In this document: piece after piece, positions 24,094 through 32,947 of the stretch | Numbering within the stretch: the first letter of the stretch is position 1 | How the letters are laid out: every line of letters begins with the position of its first letter | Assembly: GCA_001941045.1 (NCBI GenBank) | Contig: MSHD01000058.1 | Span: forward strand, 1-36,600 | Origin: Lachnospiraceae bacterium Zagget2 | GTDB lineage: Bacteria; Bacillota; Clostridia; Lachnospirales; Lachnospiraceae | DNA: 36,600 nucleotides | Direction of reading: 5' to 3' | Translations under genes and position numbers: made by a program | Notes under the pieces: model-generated | What the model was told of the DNA's origin: nothing | The model's input: only the letters and a program-made list of their open reading frames with translations | Database searches by the model: none

Positions 24094-25691
24094 TCAGCTA
24101 ACTGACCTATTTTATCCAGCAGCTTACTGGCAAAACGGCAAATTCGTTCCTGCTCGACAAATGGTGGCAATGGCACAAGAAATGTTTTCATTTTTTCTTG
24201 AGAGATATTTACTTGCGAGGCAGCCATTCCAGTCATGGCTGCAATTACAAATACCTGAATAGCTGGGCTTGACAATGCTATTCGTAGGTAGTGAGGATTC
24301 ACAAGATTAGGCACATATGATAAGCGGACGGTCTTATCCGACAAGATCAGATTTGTCGGATAAGAATCAACCACACACATTATACCAGTACGGTTTCGTG
24401 GGCCAGCTCGTGTTATTAAGAGGTCATTTTGATGGACAATCTGTGATTCCATAATTTCAAATCCATCAGGAAGAACTTTGTTTTCATCTGGTAGGAAGAA
24501 ACCATCTTGAACCGCCGTGGTTTTTATAACGCCCCATTCGTTATTTTTTCGGGGCCTATTCTCACATTGAGGACTTTTTCCAGCTTCCGTATTCGTAAGT
24601 AGAGTTCCCAGACGTACCCAGCTCCATGATTCAGGTAATTCAAAAGGAATTTCTGCGTCGATACAGGTTTCCGCCGTTCCACGCTTTTCATAATGAGAAT
24701 TATCCCATCTATAGATAACAGATTCATGCTTGTCCCGTTTGATTTTGCCCGCCTTGATAAGCTGTTCTTTTTCTGCACGGATACGCTCCAACAGAACAGA
24801 AGCGGGTTCATCGTTCGGGTCTTGTGGTACAAGTTTTCCCTGGACTGCAAGCTGCAAGATAGACTTCTTGAGTTGGTCTGGAAACGATGAATTTAGCGAT
24901 GATAATTGAGTCTCAACCTGGTCGTAGTTTTCAAGGTATGGAATTATCCTGCTTACTGCTTCCACAATGCGTTTTTGCTCCGCAAGAGGGGGAAGAGGAA
25001 AGTAAATTGCGTTCAGTGCACCTTGTACTAAGTGTTTTATGGTCATACCTTTGCTATGCTCATCCAGGATTTTATTTCCCTTGTAGCATTCCAACAATAG
25101 TTTGAAAAATTCAGGAACAATATTTCCATAAAACCTAATTCGATGCAGGGCGTTTTGATAAAACATTTCCATATCATCGAAATACCAAATTGCGGCGCGA
25201 CCAACATCACCACCTTCACATACAAGGAGATCGCCTCTTTGCAATCTGTATTTGTCAAACTCTGCTTCCTCAAATCGAGCCTGCTTTACTGTCGATAAGT
25301 CAACTCCTGTCCAGTAAATATTTATGCTACATAGATACGGATGAAGACTGCCAGTATTCTTTGCTTTATCAAGCGTTTTCCCAAGTTCAGTAACAGCGAT
25401 TTGTTTTAGTGTTACCCACTCCCAACCCTCCGGTATCTCAAATGGCACCTCGTCCGCGATACAAACCGGCTCCCGATTCCCGACTTTCTCATAAGGCAAA
25501 TTATCAGCACCGCGGAAGATCACAGACGGATTCTTTTCCTTCTTGATTTTCCCCTCTTTGACCATGGCTTCCTTCTCTGCCCTAATACGCTCCAGCAACA
25601 CCGATGCCGGCTCATCATTCGGGTCTTGCGGTATGAGCTTACCCTGGACAGCCATCCGTAAGATTGAATTTTTTAACTGCTGTGCTGTCAC
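24090..25691 (-). CDS. hsdS: Type I restriction specificity subunit HsdS (expressed copy)
   Basis: This 533-aa HsdS has an N-terminal helical repeat (L-K-N-S-I-L-R-M-A-V-Q-G-K-L-I-P-Q), then a first target-recognition domain (about 95-255). A central spacer repeats the N-terminal pattern (about 285-350), and a second target-recognition domain (about 370-515) and a final helix follow. It determines which bipartite DNA sequence the HsdM/HsdR complex methylates or cuts. The ATG overlaps the stop of the DUF1016 gene (ATGA). Its two domains are flanked by sequences repeated in inverted orientation in the silent cassette, so its specificity can be switched. Confidence 0.95.
   Translation of the reverse strand: MTAQQLKNSILRMAVQGKLIPQDPNDEPASVLLERIRAEKEAMVKEGKIKKEKNPSVIFRGADNLPYEKVGNREPVCIADEVPFEIPEGWEWVTLKQIAVTELGKTLDKAKNTGSLHPYLCSINIYWTGVDLSTVKQARFEEAEFDKYRLQRGDLLVCEGGDVGRAAIWYFDDMEMFYQNALHRIRFYGNIVPEFFKLLLECYKGNKILDEHSKGMTIKHLVQGALNAIYFPLPPLAEQKRIVEAVSRIIPYLENYDQVETQLSSLNSSFPDQLKKSILQLAVQGKLVPQDPNDEPASVLLERIRAEKEQLIKAGKIKRDKHESVIYRWDNSHYEKRGTAETCIDAEIPFELPESWSWVRLGTLLTNTEAGKSPQCENRPRKNNEWGVIKTTAVQDGFFLPDENKVLPDGFEIMESQIVHQNDLLITRAGPRNRTGIMCVVDSYPTNLILSDKTVRLSYVPNLVNPHYLRIALSSPAIQVFVIAAMTGMAASQVNISQEKMKTFLVPLPPFVEQERICRFASKLLDKIGQLAD
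24684..24878 (-). repeat. Inverted repeat 2 (central spacer), right copy
   Basis: Partner of 21830-22024, within the expressed hsdS between its two recognition domains. Confidence 0.8.
25413..25504 (-). repeat. Inverted repeat 1, right copy
   Basis: Partner of 21204-21295, just upstream of the first recognition domain in the expressed hsdS; 88 of 92 positions agree. Confidence 0.85.
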
Positions 25692-26704
25692 AGAATGTCT
25701 CTCCTTTCCTCGTATCGGCGGCGTTCGTTTTCGAGATAGTGTTCCAATTCCTCCGCAGTAGGAAGTGTGAACTGATATTTCGATGCGAATAACTGCTTGC
25801 CATCGTTCAACACAGAGTATTTGGCAATTGCCTCATTCTTCTCAGAACAGAGGACGATACCAATGGTCGGGTTATCATCTTCACCTTTTTGAAATTCATC
25901 AAAAATGCGAATGTAACTGTCCATCTGGCCAATATCCTGATGAGTCAATTTTCCTGCCTTCAGGTCAATTAGGACAAAGCACTTCAAAATATAATTATAG
26001 AAAACGAGGTCGATATAAAAATGCTCCCCGCCCAGGTTAATGTGCTTCTGTCTCGCCACAAAAGAGAAGCCGCGTCCAAGCTCCAGCAGAAAATTTTGCA
26101 GTTCACCAATCAGTGCCTGCTCTAAATCGCTCTCATAAAAGTCACCAGACTGCTTTAGTCCAAGGAACTCCAGCACATAGGGGTCGTGGATAACATCTTC
26201 CGGCTTTTTCCCCGGTTCCAATTTTGAAATTTCTGCGCTCACATCATCTTTGTTCTGACTTGAAAGCAATCTCTGATAGTAAAAACTGTTGATCTGCCGC
26301 TCAAGTTGCCGGGTGCTCCAATTTGATTTTGCACACTCCTCTACATAGAAGTTCCGGGCGTTTTCGTCCTCTACCTTCATGATCATTCGGTAATGTGTCC
26401 AACTCAATTCATCACGCAGTGCGTGACAATTTGGGAAAGTCAGATAAAACTGGCGCATATATCTCAGATTTGTTGGCGTGAATCCCTTTCCAAAATCACG
26501 GGTAAGTTGCGCCGACAACTCGGGAATCAAATTCTTCCCGTACTCCGCACGGTCATCATCACCTTGTTGCTCTACAATACTTTTCCCTATGCTCCAATAA
26601 GCGCGAACCATAGCGGAATTTGCCACGGAATAAACCTGATTTCTGGCTGTTTCAAGGATTTCCTTTATGTGATTGTAGAATCCAGCATCCATCAACTCAT
26701 TCAT
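25688..26704 (-). CDS. DUF1016/YhcG-type PD-(D/E)xK nuclease-fold protein
   Basis: This 338-aa protein has the N-terminal DUF1016 helical domain (A-M-V-R-A-Y-W-S-I-G-K-S-I-V-E near 32-46, then L-R-Y-M-R-Q-F-Y near 80). The C-terminal nuclease-like domain carries Y-I-D-L-V-F-Y and V-L-I-D-L-K-A-G near residues 230-255, which gives the D...D-x-K set of the PD-(D/E)xK fold. Such genes often sit inside type I restriction operons, but their role there is not established. The ATG at 26704 overlaps the hsdM stop by 8 bp; the frame extending to 26770 lies inside hsdM. It is translationally linked to hsdM upstream and hsdS downstream. Confidence 0.88.
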   Translation of the reverse strand: MNELMDAGFYNHIKEILETARNQVYSVANSAMVRAYWSIGKSIVEQQGDDDRAEYGKNLIPELSAQLTRDFGKGFTPTNLRYMRQFYLTFPNCHALRDELSWTHYRMIMKVEDENARNFYVEECAKSNWSTRQLERQINSFYYQRLLSSQNKDDVSAEISKLEPGKKPEDVIHDPYVLEFLGLKQSGDFYESDLEQALIGELQNFLLELGRGFSFVARQKHINLGGEHFYIDLVFYNYILKCFVLIDLKAGKLTHQDIGQMDSYIRIFDEFQKGEDDNPTIGIVLCSEKNEAIAKYSVLNDGKQLFASKYQFTLPTAEELEHYLENERRRYEERRDIL

Positions 26705-28184
26705 TGACTTCCTCCATATCAATGCCCAGGATTTCAGTAATTTGCGCCAGAATCCGGTCAATGTCGGCATTCAGGCTGGCTCTCTTCTCCTGATACTGCT
26801 GAATCAGCTCCTTCGGCGGCAATATTTCCTCTTCCTCATGTGGATATCCGCAGAGATCAATATTATAAGTCCTGTCCGCGATTTCTTCTGCGGAATATTT
26901 CTTTGCTTTATCAAAACCGTCAACGGTGATTTCGCGTCGGTCGTCCCACCACTCCATAGCAGGGGCGAAATGCTCCAGCTTCATGGGCCTTGTCTTGGAA
27001 AAGTTCTTATATCCCTCCGGCATGTCCAGGCGATAGAACCAGGTCTCCTCCGTCGGTCCGGTGTGCTCAAAGAACAGAATGTTGGTCGTGATCGAGGTAT
27101 AGGGAGCAAACACGCTGTGCGGCATCCGGATAATGGTATGCACGTTAAACTCCGAAAACAGCTTCTTCTTAATCGCAACTTTCGCGTTATCTGTGCCGAA
27201 CAGGAATCCATCCGGTAAAATGACCGCGGCGCGCCCGTCAACTTTTAGGCGATACATAATGACCGACATGAAAAGATCCGCAGTCTCGCTGCTCGCCAGG
27301 TCAGCCGGAAAATGATTTTTGACCTCCGCCTTTTCGCTGCCGCCATAGGGTGGATTCATCAGAATAACGCTGAACTGGTCTTCCTCTGTATAATCCAGGA
27401 CATCCTTCAACAGAGAATTGTCATGATAAATACGCGGAACGTCTATACCGTGCAGCAGCATATTGGTGACGCAAAGCATGTAAGGGAACTGCTTCTTCTC
27501 AATACCATAAATGGAATCGTCAAAAGCTTTTCGATCATCCGTGCCTTTGATCTTCGTCTCCAACTCTTTCAGCCAACTCGTCAAAAATCCGCCTGTCCCA
27601 CACGCAAAATCCGCGACCCGTTCTCCGATCTGCGGCCGAATCATCTTCGCCATAAAATCGGTAACAGCGCGGGGCGTATAAAACTCGCCGGAAGAACCAG
27701 CACTCTGCAATTCTCGCAGGATGGATTCATAGATTTCGCCAAAAGCGTGGCTTTCCTCGTAATCCCCCAGATCAAGGTCGTCAATCACATTCAGAACCTG
27801 CCGGAGCAATACGCCGTCCTTCATATAGTTATTGGCATCCTCGAAGGCTGTTTTCACAATCGACTTCCCGATGGGCGTCTCCGGTGTCACCTCCAGCCTT
27901 TTCAGCGTCGGGAACAGAGTATTATTCACAAAATCCAAAAGCCTGTCTCCGGTCATTGCGCTGCCAGAGCGGTCGTCATGCGCCCAGTTCTGCCAGCGGC
28001 AGTTCTCTGGAATAATTGAATTGTAATCGTCGTCCTCGAAAGCCCAGTCCTCCTCCTTGGAATCATAGACCTTCAGAAACAGCATCCATGCGATCTGCTC
28101 AATGCGCTGAGCGTCACCATTGATACCGGCATCATTCCGCATAATATCGCGGAGACGTTTCACAAAGTTCGATAAACTGCTCAT
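26697..28184 (-). CDS. hsdM: Type I restriction-modification methyltransferase HsdM
   Basis: This 495-aa N6-adenine methyltransferase has an N-terminal helical HsdM domain (about 1-150), the AdoMet-binding F-A-C-G-T-G-G-F at 193-200, and the catalytic N-P-P-Y at 277-280. With HsdS it methylates the host recognition site and protects it from HsdR. It starts 3 bp after hsdR and is followed by an overlapping DUF1016 gene. The length and motifs are intact, so the methylase should be active. Confidence 0.95.
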   Translation of the reverse strand: MSSLSNFVKRLRDIMRNDAGINGDAQRIEQIAWMLFLKVYDSKEEDWAFEDDDYNSIIPENCRWQNWAHDDRSGSAMTGDRLLDFVNNTLFPTLKRLEVTPETPIGKSIVKTAFEDANNYMKDGVLLRQVLNVIDDLDLGDYEESHAFGEIYESILRELQSAGSSGEFYTPRAVTDFMAKMIRPQIGERVADFACGTGGFLTSWLKELETKIKGTDDRKAFDDSIYGIEKKQFPYMLCVTNMLLHGIDVPRIYHDNSLLKDVLDYTEEDQFSVILMNPPYGGSEKAEVKNHFPADLASSETADLFMSVIMYRLKVDGRAAVILPDGFLFGTDNAKVAIKKKLFSEFNVHTIIRMPHSVFAPYTSITTNILFFEHTGPTEETWFYRLDMPEGYKNFSKTRPMKLEHFAPAMEWWDDRREITVDGFDKAKKYSAEEIADRTYNIDLCGYPHEEEEILPPKELIQQYQEKRASLNADIDRILAQITEILGIDMEEVNE

Positions 28185-28187
28185 ATT

Positions 28188-30521
28188 TTAACCCACCTTA
28201 TACAATTCTTCTTCGAGTTCATGTACCGCCTTCAGATAGCCATCCTTGCCGCCAAACTGTTTTACGATGCGGGATGGCTTCCCCAATCGGGCGAATGGGT
28301 CGAGCTTCAAAATATCTGTTTTCTCGATCTCGTATACGCCAATATTCATATATTTATCCAGCAAAGCCTCCAGAACCTCTCTGGCAACTCCGTTGTATTT
28401 ACTCAGGAAATCGCGCTTTTTCACATTGTTGGCCCGTTCCCTGCGTGTCAACGGCTTCGCATCATAGGCGACATGGCACAGGAAATCAAAATCGTCGACA
28501 TCCGTCATTCCCTGATCTGCTTTCATCATTTCCAGATCAATTCCTTTTGCCTTCAGCTCATCCGAAATAACTTCCTTCTTCTCAGCAGCGGACCATTTAC
28601 GAATGAAACTGTCCAGAGACGCATACTCCCCGCGTATATTGGTGCGGGTATAGTCAACGATGCTCTCCTGACGGAGCAATTTCCCATCGGTATCATAGAC
28701 AGAAACCGTCTTGTTAATGATTCTCACTTCACAACCGTCAGCATCAATGATCGGCTTCTCTGAGGTCGGTGGATCTGCGATATAAACAGGATGTATTGGA
28801 GGATCAGTATAATCAACCGTTTCCTTTGGTTCAAAGCCATCATCCATCTCGATCGGGCCGTCCCACTCCGGATCAGCAAAAAGATGGGAAACGCCGCGGA
28901 AGTCCATGACTACAAAACTCGTCTTTCCCTTATCTTCCAGAAGACGGGGCCCTCGACCGATAATCTGCTTAAACTCTGTCATAGAGCCAATCATCTCATC
29001 CAGAACGATCAGTTTCGTCATCTTACAGTCCGCGCCCGTAGAGAGCAGCTTGGAAGTCGTTGCAATCACGGGATATTTGGAGCCAACGGAAATAAAATAG
29101 CCAAGCTTTCCCTTTCCATAAGTATCGCTTCCAGTGATACGGACAACATAATCCGGATTCTTTTGCACCATATCGCTGTTGAGATTCGTCAACGCTATCC
29201 GCATGCGTTCCGCTGCATCTTCTGTCGCGCAGAAGACGATCGTCTTTGCCATCCGGTCTGTGCTTTTCAGATAAGCCGTGATTTCGCGAGCCACGGCGTT
29301 AATCCGGTCCTCTATAATAATATGATAATCGTAGTCGCTGTTCGTATAAATCCGATCTTCTATTATATTTCCATGAAAATCGCGTTGCCCCTTAAAGGGC
29401 CTCCAGCCATCCCCTATGTCCGTCGTAATGTTTATCACCTTAAACGGAGCCAGGAAGCCATCTTCTATCCCTTCTTTGAGGCTGTAACTATAGACCGGTT
29501 CGCCAAAATAATTGATATTGGAGACATACTTCGTCTCCTTCGGGGTCGCTGTCATGCCAATCTGCGTTGCGCCCGAAAAATACTCCAGAATCCGGCGCCA
29601 TCTGCTCTCTCCCTTTGCGCTTCCGCGATGGCACTCATCCACAATAACGAGATCAAAGAAATCCGGTGTGAAAAGCTCGCTGAAATGCTCCTGATCATCA
29701 TCGCCTACCAACTGCTGATACAGGGAGAAATAAACCTCATGGGACGTGATCGTGCTCCTGTCATCCTTCGCAACATTGATCTTATGAATCGTCTTTTCCA
29801 ACGGGGCAAAATCCTGCTGAATGGACTGATCGACCAGAATATTCCGGTCTGCAAGGTAAAGTATTTTGCGTTTCATGCCGCTCTGCAACATACGCCAGAC
29901 AATCTGAAATGCCGTATAAGTTTTCCCTGTTCCCGTCGCCATAACCAGAAGAATCCGGTTCTGGCCTCTCGCAATCGCGTCCACAGTCCGGTTGATCGCA
30001 TTCCGCTGGTAGTAACGCGGCGGCCAGGTACTCAGGCTGGTGTAATAGGGCTGCTGTATTATCGTCTTTTCCGCTTCGTTCAGCCCAGCCCCCTCATTCG
30101 CGCCGCGCTGATAACGGTCAAACAGTTCATCCGGCGAAGGAAAATCTTCCATACCAAATTCACGTTCTTTTCCCGTCAGAAAATCGTGTTCACAGAAACC
30201 GTCGCCATTGGAGCTGTAAGCAAACGGTACGTCCAGCATCCTCGCATAAGTCATTGCCTGCTGCAAGCCATGAGAAATACTGTGTTTGTTATCCTTTGCC
30301 TCGACGATCGCGATTGGATTATTAGCATTGATATATAGTACATAATCCGCCTTCTTTGGCGTATCGCGCACGGTAATATTGCCCCGAAGATTGATTTTTC
30401 CATCGGTGATTTTAGTCTCCATCGTGATGCGACTTAGACCCCATTTAGCCTGAATGACAGGTGTGATGAATTGAAGCTTTATGTCTTCTTCTGTCATCTC
30501 TTTTTTCGACAGTACACTCAT
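28188..30521 (-). CDS. hsdR: Type I restriction endonuclease subunit HsdR
   Basis: This ~777-aa HsdR resembles the EcoEI/EcoKI-type short R subunits. It has an N-terminal nuclease domain (the A-D-Y-V-L and V-E-A-K-D-N-K motifs near residues 58-80), then Walker A A-T-G-T-G-K-T near 195-201. The DEAD-like box V-D-E-C-H-R-G near 295 and the second helicase domain with I-G-R-G-P-R-L follow. It translocates and cuts unmethylated DNA. Three in-frame ATGs cluster at the start; the third is chosen because AGGAGG is best spaced from it, but 30527 is nearly as good. A strong promoter lies upstream at 30590-30618. Confidence 0.94.
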   Translation of the reverse strand: MSVLSKKEMTEEDIKLQFITPVIQAKWGLSRITMETKITDGKINLRGNITVRDTPKKADYVLYINANNPIAIVEAKDNKHSISHGLQQAMTYARMLDVPFAYSSNGDGFCEHDFLTGKEREFGMEDFPSPDELFDRYQRGANEGAGLNEAEKTIIQQPYYTSLSTWPPRYYQRNAINRTVDAIARGQNRILLVMATGTGKTYTAFQIVWRMLQSGMKRKILYLADRNILVDQSIQQDFAPLEKTIHKINVAKDDRSTITSHEVYFSLYQQLVGDDDQEHFSELFTPDFFDLVIVDECHRGSAKGESRWRRILEYFSGATQIGMTATPKETKYVSNINYFGEPVYSYSLKEGIEDGFLAPFKVINITTDIGDGWRPFKGQRDFHGNIIEDRIYTNSDYDYHIIIEDRINAVAREITAYLKSTDRMAKTIVFCATEDAAERMRIALTNLNSDMVQKNPDYVVRITGSDTYGKGKLGYFISVGSKYPVIATTSKLLSTGADCKMTKLIVLDEMIGSMTEFKQIIGRGPRLLEDKGKTSFVVMDFRGVSHLFADPEWDGPIEMDDGFEPKETVDYTDPPIHPVYIADPPTSEKPIIDADGCEVRIINKTVSVYDTDGKLLRQESIVDYTRTNIRGEYASLDSFIRKWSAAEKKEVISDELKAKGIDLEMMKADQGMTDVDDFDFLCHVAYDAKPLTRRERANNVKKRDFLSKYNGVAREVLEALLDKYMNIGVYEIEKTDILKLDPFARLGKPSRIVKQFGGKDGYLKAVHELEEELYKVG

Positions 30522-30589
30522 TCCCATCGCCTCCTCCCTTGTCCCCATGCTTCTGATAATGCCTGATTATCGGAAGTTCAATTATTTTG

Positions 30590-30618
30590 ATTATAGCATC
30601 ATTCAAAAAGCAAGACAA
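30590..30618 (-). promoter_or_regulatory. Promoter of the hsdR-hsdM-DUF1016-hsdS operon
   Basis: On the minus strand TTGTCT and a perfect TATAAT are separated by exactly 17 bp, about 70 bp upstream of the hsdR start. Confidence 0.7.
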
Positions 30619-30672
30619 TAATTCGACATCCAGCATCTGGAAAAAAGTATGCACTTTTATTTCCATTAACAC

Positions 30673-30687
30673 TTAGATAATATCTAA
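30673..30687. promoter_or_regulatory. Palindromic candidate operator between hsdR and the xis-like gene
   Basis: TTAGATAATATCTAA is a perfect 7-1-7 palindrome in the 201-bp divergent region. It lies 36 bp upstream of the plus-strand ATG at 30723, overlapping the likely promoter of that gene, and 55 bp upstream of the hsdR -35 box. Confidence 0.45.
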
Positions 30688-30722
30688 TACACCTTATGAG
30701 TCCATCAAACGGAGGAATTTCT

Positions 30723-30905
30723 ATGTACGAATCTTTACCCGACCTTCTCACAAGAGCCGAGGCCCAGGAAGTCTTAAAGATTGGTAAAAGCACTATGCTG
30801 AATCTGATTCATACGCGCCAGATTCCGGCCAGAGTCATCGGCAGAAGTTACCGGATTGAAAAAAACGATCTGATCGAGTTTATCACTCATTCAAAGTATT
30901 ACTGA
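30723..30905 (+). CDS. Excisionase-family helix-turn-helix protein
   Basis: This 60-aa winged-helix protein has the excisionase/MerR-like pattern: L-L-T-R-A-E-A-Q-E-V-L-K-I-G-K-S-T-M near residues 7-24 and I-P-A-R-V-I-G-R-S-Y-R-I near 33-44. CGGAGGA precedes the ATG. It is divergent from hsdR and may regulate that promoter or act in excision or replication control. It resembles the protein at 32298 in size and fold. Confidence 0.85.
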   Translation: MYESLPDLLTRAEAQEVLKIGKSTMLNLIHTRQIPARVIGRSYRIEKNDLIEFITHSKYY

Positions 30906-30913
30906 CAGAGAAT

Positions 30914-30944
30914 CCATGAGACAAGCTATTGACAAGTCTCATGG
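30914..30944 (+). terminator. Terminator after the excisionase-like gene
   Basis: A perfect 9-bp stem (CCATGAGAC / GTCTCATGG) is followed by GTTTTC, 9 bp past the plus-strand stop. It also separates this gene from the convergent rep-like gene. Confidence 0.6.
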
Positions 30945-30965
30945 GTTTTCATGCCGCCGCTGAAA

Positions 30966-32105
30966 CTATCCTAACATCTCATGATTCTTACTTTGATGCG
31001 CGATATAATAGCTGGGATTTTCCATACTCTCTATCGGAGCTCGTCTCTCAATCGTAATCGGTGATATGCCCAGTTCGTTAAACTTTCTCATATATTTACT
31101 GAATTCTTTTCCATAGCTCTGTTTAGCCACTTCCAGATCAGTCTTTGCCGCAATACGCAAAATGTTTTCCATTTCCTTTTTCGTCTTTTTCTTATAAGGC
31201 GATTCATCTATTATTTGCAGGGCTTCCCACATTTTAACAAATTTGCCTGTTCCATATATCTTTTTTAGATATCTGAGGATATACTTCTCACTCATTTCCG
31301 GTGTTATGTTCAGTATGTCATTCATTGTTTCGCAGCCATTTTGTTTTTCGATATTCCGAACATTCTGCCTTTTAGCCCTGTATTCTATCCTTATCATTCC
31401 GGATGCCTCGCGAATCTCATCCTGGCTGTATTTATTCTCTTCATTACTAAGTTGGTATTGTTTGTCATAGACTGAGAACTCTGCATAAGTGGAAATCACA
31501 GTATAGCAATTCGCCATAGGTACATAACGCTTTCCCGATTTACTGTACTCATACAGGCGCTTCATTGAGTGGGGCGGAGCTCCCTTTTGCATTAAACGCA
31601 TATACTCCTTTACACGATCTGCATTACCCAGATCTATGTTCACACAGTAGTCTACTCTCTGCACGTGAAACGCACTGGCTGGAATCTCTGTGATTTCCGC
31701 TTCATCTAAAAACAGCTGGATTTGGTCAATACTTTTCTGAATATCCTCCGGACTTGCTATATAAACATAGGGGTGATCTTGAGCATGATTCATCCTCCGT
31801 GGATTTATCTTGATATAAAGCCAATATCTTCGCAGGCCGTTTTTCTTAAAGCTCTTTAAGATAATTTCATTAAAGCCAAATTCTGGCGCTATCGTAAATT
31901 TCACGCATTTCGTTTTAGAACCACAGGTTTCTTCATAATAACCCTTACGCTTGCTTTCACAGGTAAGAATCAGTTTCTCTTTTATCTCCTGCACAACATC
32001 CGGTGGTATGGACGCCATCAGACTCAATGTATGTAAAGAACAATTTGAATTTTTTAATGCCGCAATTTTGGATTGTGGCTCTTGGACGCATTTCATTTCT
32101 TCCAT
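30966..32105 (-). CDS. Rep-like replication initiation protein
   Basis: This 379-aa protein resembles rolling-circle Rep_trans and phage X/CRI-type initiators in layout. A beta strand R-V-D-Y-C-V-N-I-D-L lies near residue 150, where those families have an R-(I/V)-D-x-x-x-D-(I/L) motif, and I-R-I-E-Y-R-A-K-R lies near residue 240, with a basic helical C-terminus. A classical HUH histidine pair is not obvious, so the call is tentative. The ATG at 32105 is chosen because AGGAGG lies 8 bp upstream; the frame extends to 32159 without a ribosome site. It is divergent from a small xis-like gene, as rep genes often are. Confidence 0.5.
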   Translation of the reverse strand: MEEMKCVQEPQSKIAALKNSNCSLHTLSLMASIPPDVVQEIKEKLILTCESKRKGYYEETCGSKTKCVKFTIAPEFGFNEIILKSFKKNGLRRYWLYIKINPRRMNHAQDHPYVYIASPEDIQKSIDQIQLFLDEAEITEIPASAFHVQRVDYCVNIDLGNADRVKEYMRLMQKGAPPHSMKRLYEYSKSGKRYVPMANCYTVISTYAEFSVYDKQYQLSNEENKYSQDEIREASGMIRIEYRAKRQNVRNIEKQNGCETMNDILNITPEMSEKYILRYLKKIYGTGKFVKMWEALQIIDESPYKKKTKKEMENILRIAAKTDLEVAKQSYGKEFSKYMRKFNELGISPITIERRAPIESMENPSYYIAHQSKNHEMLG

Positions 32106-32297
32106 TTCGGTAAACCTCCTGGTTATAAAATTCAGATTTGAATTTTCCTTTTCTCTCATTTTGATATGTTTTTTGGATATATAGGCATTTCTAAAATTAT
32201 TTTTCTTATGTTTATTGTTACGATACTGTTATCTGCAAATTATTTTTCATCCTGCACTAACAATTACATAAAAAATAAGAACCGGAGGTAAGCGAAA

Positions 32298-32471
32298 ATG
32301 GAAAATTATATCACGATCCGCCAGGCGGCGGCCATACTCGGCGTCAGCGACTCCACCATACGCAACTTTTTGACGAAATATCACTATTTTGATGGAAAAC
32401 GATTCGGACGGCAGCTCCGGATAGATAAGAAATCCTTTGATAAATTCATAAACCAGGCGGATATCCTGTAA
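32298..32471 (+). CDS. Small excisionase-type helix-turn-helix protein
   Basis: This 57-aa protein has a clear helix-turn-helix: Y-I-T-I-R-Q-A-A-A-I-L-G-V-S-D-S-T-I near residues 4-21, then R-F-G-R-Q-L-R-I-D near 39-47. A GGAGGTA site lies 9 bp upstream of the ATG. It is divergent from the rep-like gene and is a natural candidate to regulate it. With the proteins at 4102 and 30723 it is the third excisionase-fold protein on the element. Confidence 0.78.
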   Translation: MENYITIRQAAAILGVSDSTIRNFLTKYHYFDGKRFGRQLRIDKKSFDKFINQADIL

Positions 32472-32480
32472 AGTCTTTCT

Positions 32481-32512
32481 AAAAAAAGAACCCCGGCAGC
32501 TCTCTGTCGGGG
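32481..32512 (-). terminator. Terminator of the MNT-HEPN pair
   Basis: A 9-bp stem (CCCCGGCAG / CTGTCGGGG, one G-T pair) is followed on the minus strand by TTCTTTTTTT. It lies 21 bp past the HEPN stop. Confidence 0.8.
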
Positions 32513-32533
32513 TCTGACAAGCAGAAGTGTTTT

Positions 32534-32947
32534 TTAATCCTCTTGCTTCAATTTTTCCATATAAGCGGAAACCTTACGAACTATGTATTCCGCATTTTCA
32601 ATCTGCTGCCGTGCCTCCTCCTTGTTGGCAATATAGAAATCATCATAATCCGAAAAATTGCGAATTTGTTCCGCCTTCACAATTTTCTGATAGTCCTCTG
32701 TTGTAAACGTGCCATCGCCTTTGTAAATATACAGATAATTGAACTGCTTTAATCCACCATTATGCGTTGTGACCTCTGTCTGTTTCATCGCCAGTAAAGC
32801 TTTAACGCTCTTCTCGATCGCATAATATGCCCGATTATTTGCCGACTTATAGGAATCCCTCTCCAGCAGCTCTCTTGCATCTTTCAGTAAATCCTCCGCG
32901 TTCTTTAATCGGACGTGAGCCAAGTCCCTGTAATACTCTTTATCCAT
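32534..32947 (-). CDS. HEPN-domain protein (toxin partner)
   Basis: This 137-aa helical protein has the HEPN opening A-E-D-L-L-K-D-A-R-E-L-L, then the core S-A-N-N-R-A-Y-Y-A-I-E-K near residues 36-47 and the later I-R-N-F-S-D-Y-D-D-F-Y near 92-102. In active RNase members of this group, RAYYA is followed by a phenylalanine and a histidine; here it reads I-E-K, so the catalytic histidine seems to be absent. It overlaps the nucleotidyltransferase gene by 8 bp. HEPN/MNT pairs act as toxin-antitoxin or defence modules. Confidence 0.88.
   Translation of the reverse strand: MDKEYYRDLAHVRLKNAEDLLKDARELLERDSYKSANNRAYYAIEKSVKALLAMKQTEVTTHNGGLKQFNYLYIYKGDGTFTTEDYQKIVKAEQIRNFSDYDDFYIANKEEARQQIENAEYIVRKVSAYMEKLKQED

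Noticed and set aside
28791-30338. A 515-codon plus-strand frame opposite hsdR
   Set aside because: It is a shadow of hsdR with no start signal or protein-family features.
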